Shown one piece after another: positions 59,458-64,000 of a stretch of DNA of 64,000 nucleotides (position 1 is its first letter; every line of letters begins with the position of its first letter). Under the pieces are notes generated by a model, which worked only from the letters and a program-made list of their open reading frames with translations, was not told the DNA's origin and did no database searches. Source of the DNA: Balaenoptera acutorostrata (lineage: Eukaryota > Chordata > Mammalia > Artiodactyla > Balaenopteridae); the NCBI RefSeq assembly GCF_949987535.1, contig NC_080073.1, forward strand, positions 20,456,116 through 20,520,115. The letters run 5' to 3'. The position numbers were made by a program, and so were the translations under genes.

Positions 59458-62400
59458 TAACCACTTGATTAACATTGTTTCCAAGAAGGTCTTGTCCTTA
59501 TTGTATACGTGAGTCATAATGTTCAATGATGCAGAATGCATACGCTGAATTGGGAAACTTGGCTTTTTACAAGTATAACTTTACAGTCTAATCCACACGA
59601 GGGACAAGAAGGAAACAAAATAGCGTGGGGAGAGAAGGGATTTTTGCTCTTCTCCTTTCTATTAATTGACTTTTCGTCATCCTCTCCTCTGTCCCTTCCT
59701 CTCTAATCTCCTTCTTCAATTCTTAATGACATAAAAAGAATATGGGGCAGGAAATAAAGGCTCAGACACTGAACAGCAAATACACTGATAGAATTCTGTT
59801 TCATTTACTAGCTCAAATTCCACAGATGAAGGATTTGATCTTTATAGTAAAAATATTCCAGAGTAATACCATTCAAGCGTGAGTCCCAAAGTGCCAATTC
59901 ACCACCAACTCAACCTATTTGTCAGTGGATTTCTACTCTTCTAACTCCGGAGAGCCTGACAAATATAGAGATAAGTATATGCTAAACTAGTACATTATAA
60001 GGTATGATATGCCACAGTCATTATTCTCTCTAAAAGAATTGTCTTTAAATATCACAAGAAATATACTCTTCTTAAGTATACACAAGCACTATCTTTGTAC
60101 CATAATTAATAATAAATAAGGAACCTAAATATTTTAAACAAGTAAAGGAATATTCTTAAATGTGGTAGCTTAGTTTACAGAACACAGTAAAGGCTCACTA
60201 TCGTTTTAACTAATAGCAATACAGTTTTAATAATGTTGCATTTTTTTTTATTAGGTACATTTAAACACTCCTTCTGATCTTTCATATTATACTCAGCAGT
60301 TAAGCAGATTTATTTGTGGAGATTTTGTAACCACCTCATTTAACATTAGGTATATCTTTTAGTTTAATTAAAGCATTCCTCTCCCTCCGTAGTAGTCAAT
60401 TGTTTTCAGTTCACCCATTATGTATAATTGTTTTCTTTGATCCATTCAAAACCTGGCTATTTTTCATGGCTAATTAAATCAACACTTGACCACTGCATTT
60501 AATGCTTAACTCAGTTTTATTTCTAATCTTGCGTACCTGGGCTCCTGCACCTAACATGCCTTGAAAAGACTGCGCACATTATATTAAGTTGCATACCACC
60601 TGCAACTAGTCCCTGGAAGTAGAGGCAAAGTGTATATTTCAGGATTTCCAGCAGAGGGCAGTCAAGCAAGAATAATCACTTTTGCAAGAGGAGAAATTGA
60701 TGATGATGTTTCCTGATATTTTTTCAAATCAAATTAACATCAGAGTATGAGTATATATGTGTGTTCGGGTTGGGAGTGGGTGGAAAAAATGTATCCTTTG
60801 CGAGCCAACTCATTTCTCACTTAACCTCTTTCTCAGCTGAATAAGAGCCACTATGTGCACAAGATAAGAGACAAGATATTTTCAAAACACTCTTAGTATT
60901 AAAACCAAAGCCATAAATTCTGTTACGACAACTGACATTTTCATCACTCTACTTTGGCGTATTTTACATTTTAAGGATTTTAAGAATAAGTTCGCATCAC
61001 TGAAGAAAGTAATCAAACTTTTGAAGCATATGATTCCTTGCCAAGATATGACTGAAATAAATACATTTCAGTTAAAAACTAATAATCGAAACAAAAGGAA
61101 GCTGGATTCAGTTTTCACAAGAAAAACAAATAAGAAGATATATTCTCTAGCAGGAGGTGGGATTTCTCACGCACAAAATGCTCAGTTATAATATGATTAA
61201 CAACTCCTACCTGCCGTCCCTTGTAGATGTGTTCTCAATCCCTTACCATCTATTCCTTTTCAAGGAGGTCTTCACTACCAATTAGAAACATTGCACCAGG
61301 AGTCACTTGGCTAGGGATATGGAAGTTCAGTTCCTTTTACTCTTATACCCAGTGGTGTGCTGGTAATTGTTTAATAACCTTTTCTCCAGAAGGAAAAGGC
61401 CCCAACTTGTTGATTTTGCCCATTTCCACAGTGTAAATATTCCCACCTGGTTAACTGTGAATTGCCAACATGAAGTTACTGAACACAGAACTGGAAAGAG
61501 ATGTAGGGTAGCACACCATGAAACCTTATTTCCAATCTAGAGATACAGCAGATGTAAAAAAAAGCTCAAGAGCAAAGAAAGTAGTAAAATAATTAGGAAG
61601 TGATGAGTTTTGAGTATTTATTACCTTTGTTTATAATTTATTTAATGTTAAGTTGGTACAATTTAATTTTTAATAATGGCTATGTTTAACAATGGCTCAC
61701 AAAATATTGAAAATTTAACAGTCAGCTCTCGGGAGCTGGTATGAACTAACTCTAGCACACCATGAATGTGCCAGACCTTCCAGGTCTTAGACCTAAGAGA
61801 AGCAAGGCAAGGAAACAGAAGGCAGTCAAGAAGGAGAATCAGTGTCCTTTTCATTTAGGGCATTTCATCATCTCTTACAACCAAGTTCTCCAGGCATGTA
61901 AAACCCTATCCCCTTCATGGATTATACTCTAATTTTTAAAATTAATTTTTCTCCTAGAGACATATTTTCATATTTAATAATTTATAGGCCACCTTCATAG
62001 TTTTTTCTGCCATATCTGCAAACATCTTTTGTTACTTGACTCAAAAAAAAGAAAAAAACCCCCTCAACTTCTAAGGAAAACATCACATCCATAAAGGGAA
62101 AATCATTATCATTTTTTATAAACAGGCATAAACCTAACAAATAAATGATGAAAGCAAATTGTCAGTAAATTCTAGCTAGATACTACTACTGACTGAAAGC
62201 TTTATATCTGAGGCTTGCTCTCTTTTTGTCAAAAAGATATCATAGCAAGTTTTAATAAGGAGTTAAAAACATATTACCACTCATCAAGCCTTTCTCCTTG
62301 ACAGAATCAGAAAAACTGAAGCTGATTTAGGCTCATTATGTAATTCAACGTTGTTTATTTTTACGTCCATATCCTTGTACATAAAATGCCTTAGTGCACA

Positions 62401-62564
62401 CTCTAAAGTCACCTTGCCTTCCACTAGGGGTGCATACTCCTAGTTCTTTTTTTTTTTTTCCTAGTTCTTAATAGCACAAACATCCTACCAATCATGTAGG
62501 CTTAAAATCCCCAGAATAAAAATTTCCTTCTCCAGATTTCAGGCGCTATTAATCCTGCTTCAAC
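59458..62564. other. Non-genic stretch
   Basis: No gene supported. A 69-codon frame at 61227-61436 has no recognised domain. The AT-rich segment at about 60230-60560, rich in TAATTAA/TTAATG words and free of recognisable repeats, is a candidate conserved noncoding block. A poly-T run lies near 62447-62459. Confidence 0.45.
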
Positions 62565-62576
62565 AGCCACTGTCTT

Positions 62577-62892
62577 GGGCTTCCCTGGTGGCGCAGTGGT
62601 TAAGAATCCACCTGCCAATGCAGGGGACACGGGTTCGAGCCCTGGTCCGGGAAGATCCCACATGCCGTGGAGCAACTAAACCTGTGAGCCACAACTACTG
62701 AGCCTGCGTGCCATAACTGCTGAAGCCCACGCGCCTGGAGCCCGTGCTCTGCAACAAGAGAAGCCACCGCAATGAGAAGCCTGCACACTGCAACGAAGAG
62801 TAGCCCCCGCTCACCGCAACCAGAGAAAGCCCGCATGCAGCAACGAAGACCCAAAATTTAAAAAAAAAAATTTAATTAAAAAAAATTTTAAA
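62577..62892 (+). mobile_element. CHR-1-like SINE at an L1 boundary
   Basis: Begins with GGGCTTCCCTGGTGGCGCAG just after the TSD, with box B GGGTTCGAGCCCTGG and a CHR-1-type body (CACGCGCCTGGAGCCCGTGC, CCACCGCAATGAGAAGCC). The A-rich tail is decayed. A 12-bp exact TSD, AGCCACTGTCTT, lies at 62565-62576 and 62893-62904. The right copy abuts an L1 tail, so the SINE landed at that L1's 5' edge. Confidence 0.92.
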
Positions 62893-62905
62893 AGCCACTG
62901 TCTTT

Positions 62906-63205
62906 GCACAAATGAACTTATCTATGAAACAAAAACAGACTCACAGGTATAGAAAACAGAGTAGTGGTTGACAAGGGTGGGGGGAGAATGGATTGGGAGT
63001 TTCAGATTAGCAGATGCAAACTATTATATATAGAATGGATGAACAACAAGGTCCTACTATATAGCACAGGGAACTATATTCAATATCCTGTGATAAACCA
63101 TAATGGAAAAGAATACGAAAAAGAATAAATATATGTATGTATAACTGAATCACTTCATTGTACAATAGAAATTAACATTGTAAATCAACTATACTTCAAT
63201 AATTT
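62906..63205 (+). mobile_element. 5'-truncated L1 3' UTR
   Basis: Starts in the terminal part of the L1 (CACAAATGAACTTATCTATG), passes the conserved 'gaacaacaaggtcctactat' and ends with ACTATACTTCAATAA. No ORF. The likely TSD is GCCACTGTCTTTG next to its 5' end and GTCAATGTCTTTG at about 63216-63228 (11/13). Confidence 0.85.
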
Positions 63206-63228
63206 TTTTTAAAAAGTCAATGTCTTTG

Positions 63229-64000
63229 TATAAATTTGTACAAATGAATTAATCTCTGCTAATCCTGAGTTTCCCAGTCAGTTATTTTGAAGATTAAAAG
63301 CATTTATCACAGAAATTTCCTGGAATGAACTAAGTGCTCAAAAAAATGCTAGCTATGAGTATAAATTTAAGCACAGGCAAATTTTATGCCTGACTGTGTA
63401 TTACCTTCAACAAACCAAAATGTACTTTGTAAAAAAAAATAAAAACAAAAACACTAGCTATACTTACTGCTCTGGGTGGAGTCAGGATTATTAATAAACT
63501 TAGCTATTTGGTTTCTCACTCCACAGCAAATTAGACACATTAAATTAGAAACAGACACACACTACCCAGGATTACTATTCTTAAAGCAGAAAGAAATATC
63601 AGTTAATTCCTGACCATTCATGAGAAAACAACCCATCAAAACCAGAATTATGGACAGGTGTTTTAAAAGTAAGAGTACTGAGGGACTGTGGAGCACCAGA
63701 GCCAGGGGCTGACACCCCCCAAGAGATCTGGAGAATGTCATTAAAGAACAGTTGGGACCAGGACTCAGCGTTATCAAGGAAAGTTTAAAATATGTTCGAT
63801 TATTTGTTTATTTAATGGGTAAGTGTATAGCATATTTTGGAATTCTTATCAACCTGTTTAAATTTATTAAAGTTGGTTAATGTATATACAATTTGATGAT
63901 TTTGTTTTCTAGGCATAGAAAAAGATTGGAAAAATATATGGTAAAATCTTAATATTTGTTATTTCTGAATTTAGGATTATGGGTGGTTTTAATGTCCTTT
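63229..64000. other. AT-rich non-genic stretch
   Basis: No gene or named repeat supported to the end of the window. A 71-codon minus frame at 63562-63777 has no recognised domain. Confidence 0.45.

Noticed and set aside
1..64000. Endogenous retrovirus or virus-derived gene
   Set aside because: I saw no gag/pol/env-like frame, primer-binding site or paired LTRs. The only reverse transcriptase sequences are L1 and L2.

Overview
This is mammalian nuclear DNA, almost certainly from a cetacean (whale, dolphin or porpoise). The evidence is nine long tRNA-Glu-derived SINEs of the CHR type. Most end in an AAATA-type tail and sit between short, mostly exact target-site duplications (TSDs). There are also L1 elements of cetartiodactyl type, and I saw no BovB, Bov-tA, Alu or B1/B2. 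Species cannot be read from the sequence alone. The window is AT-rich, has no GC-rich promoter island, and I find no protein-coding exon I can defend. It reads as intergenic DNA or the inside of a very large intron. All the longer open frames lie in L1 ORF1/ORF2 relics or inside the SINEs.

Layout: 1-3.3 kb is unassigned AT-rich DNA. 3.3-4.7 kb is a 5'-truncated L1. 4.8-5.7 kb is a GC-richer stretch of unknown origin. 5.7-14.5 kb is mostly unassigned sequence with MIR relics. 14.6-16.2 kb is an old antisense L1 carrying a 184-bp insertion made only of the L1 5' end. 17.0-17.4 kb holds a TA/CA microsatellite and a hAT-Charlie-like relic. 19.8 kb has a 56-bp L1 tail. 20.2-26.6 kb has MIR and L2 relics, a 44-bp exact repeat shared by two MIR-like sites, and a short tRNA-Glu SINE. 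27.8-28.7 kb has an L1 3' end and a CHR SINE. 28.9-30.5 kb has MIR, L2 and a second Charlie-like relic.

30.5-36.0 kb is mostly unassigned. 36.0-40.1 kb is a cluster of four CHR SINEs, one nested in an L1 3' end. 40.3-46.0 kb is a 5.7-kb antisense L1 with both ORFs broken and a perfect 14-bp TSD; it split an older antisense L1. 46.2 kb is another CHR SINE. 47.4-48.7 kb is an old antisense L1. 50.6-54.7 kb is an old, internally deleted sense L1 hit by two SINEs. 55-59 kb has CA repeats, MER5A-like and MIR relics. 59.1 and 62.6 kb are CHR-1-like SINEs, the second at the 5' edge of an L1 tail.

No genes act together here. The history is successive retrotransposition, and nested TSDs give its order: old L1/L2/MIR/hAT first, then L1s with two kinds of 3' UTR, then CHR SINEs. 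No new system is evident. The most unusual observations are the L1 5'-end-only insertion (15190-15373), the 44-bp identity between 24063 and 25920, and a SINE lineage marked by a 24-bp duplication. All element names come from recognition by eye; no database search was run.
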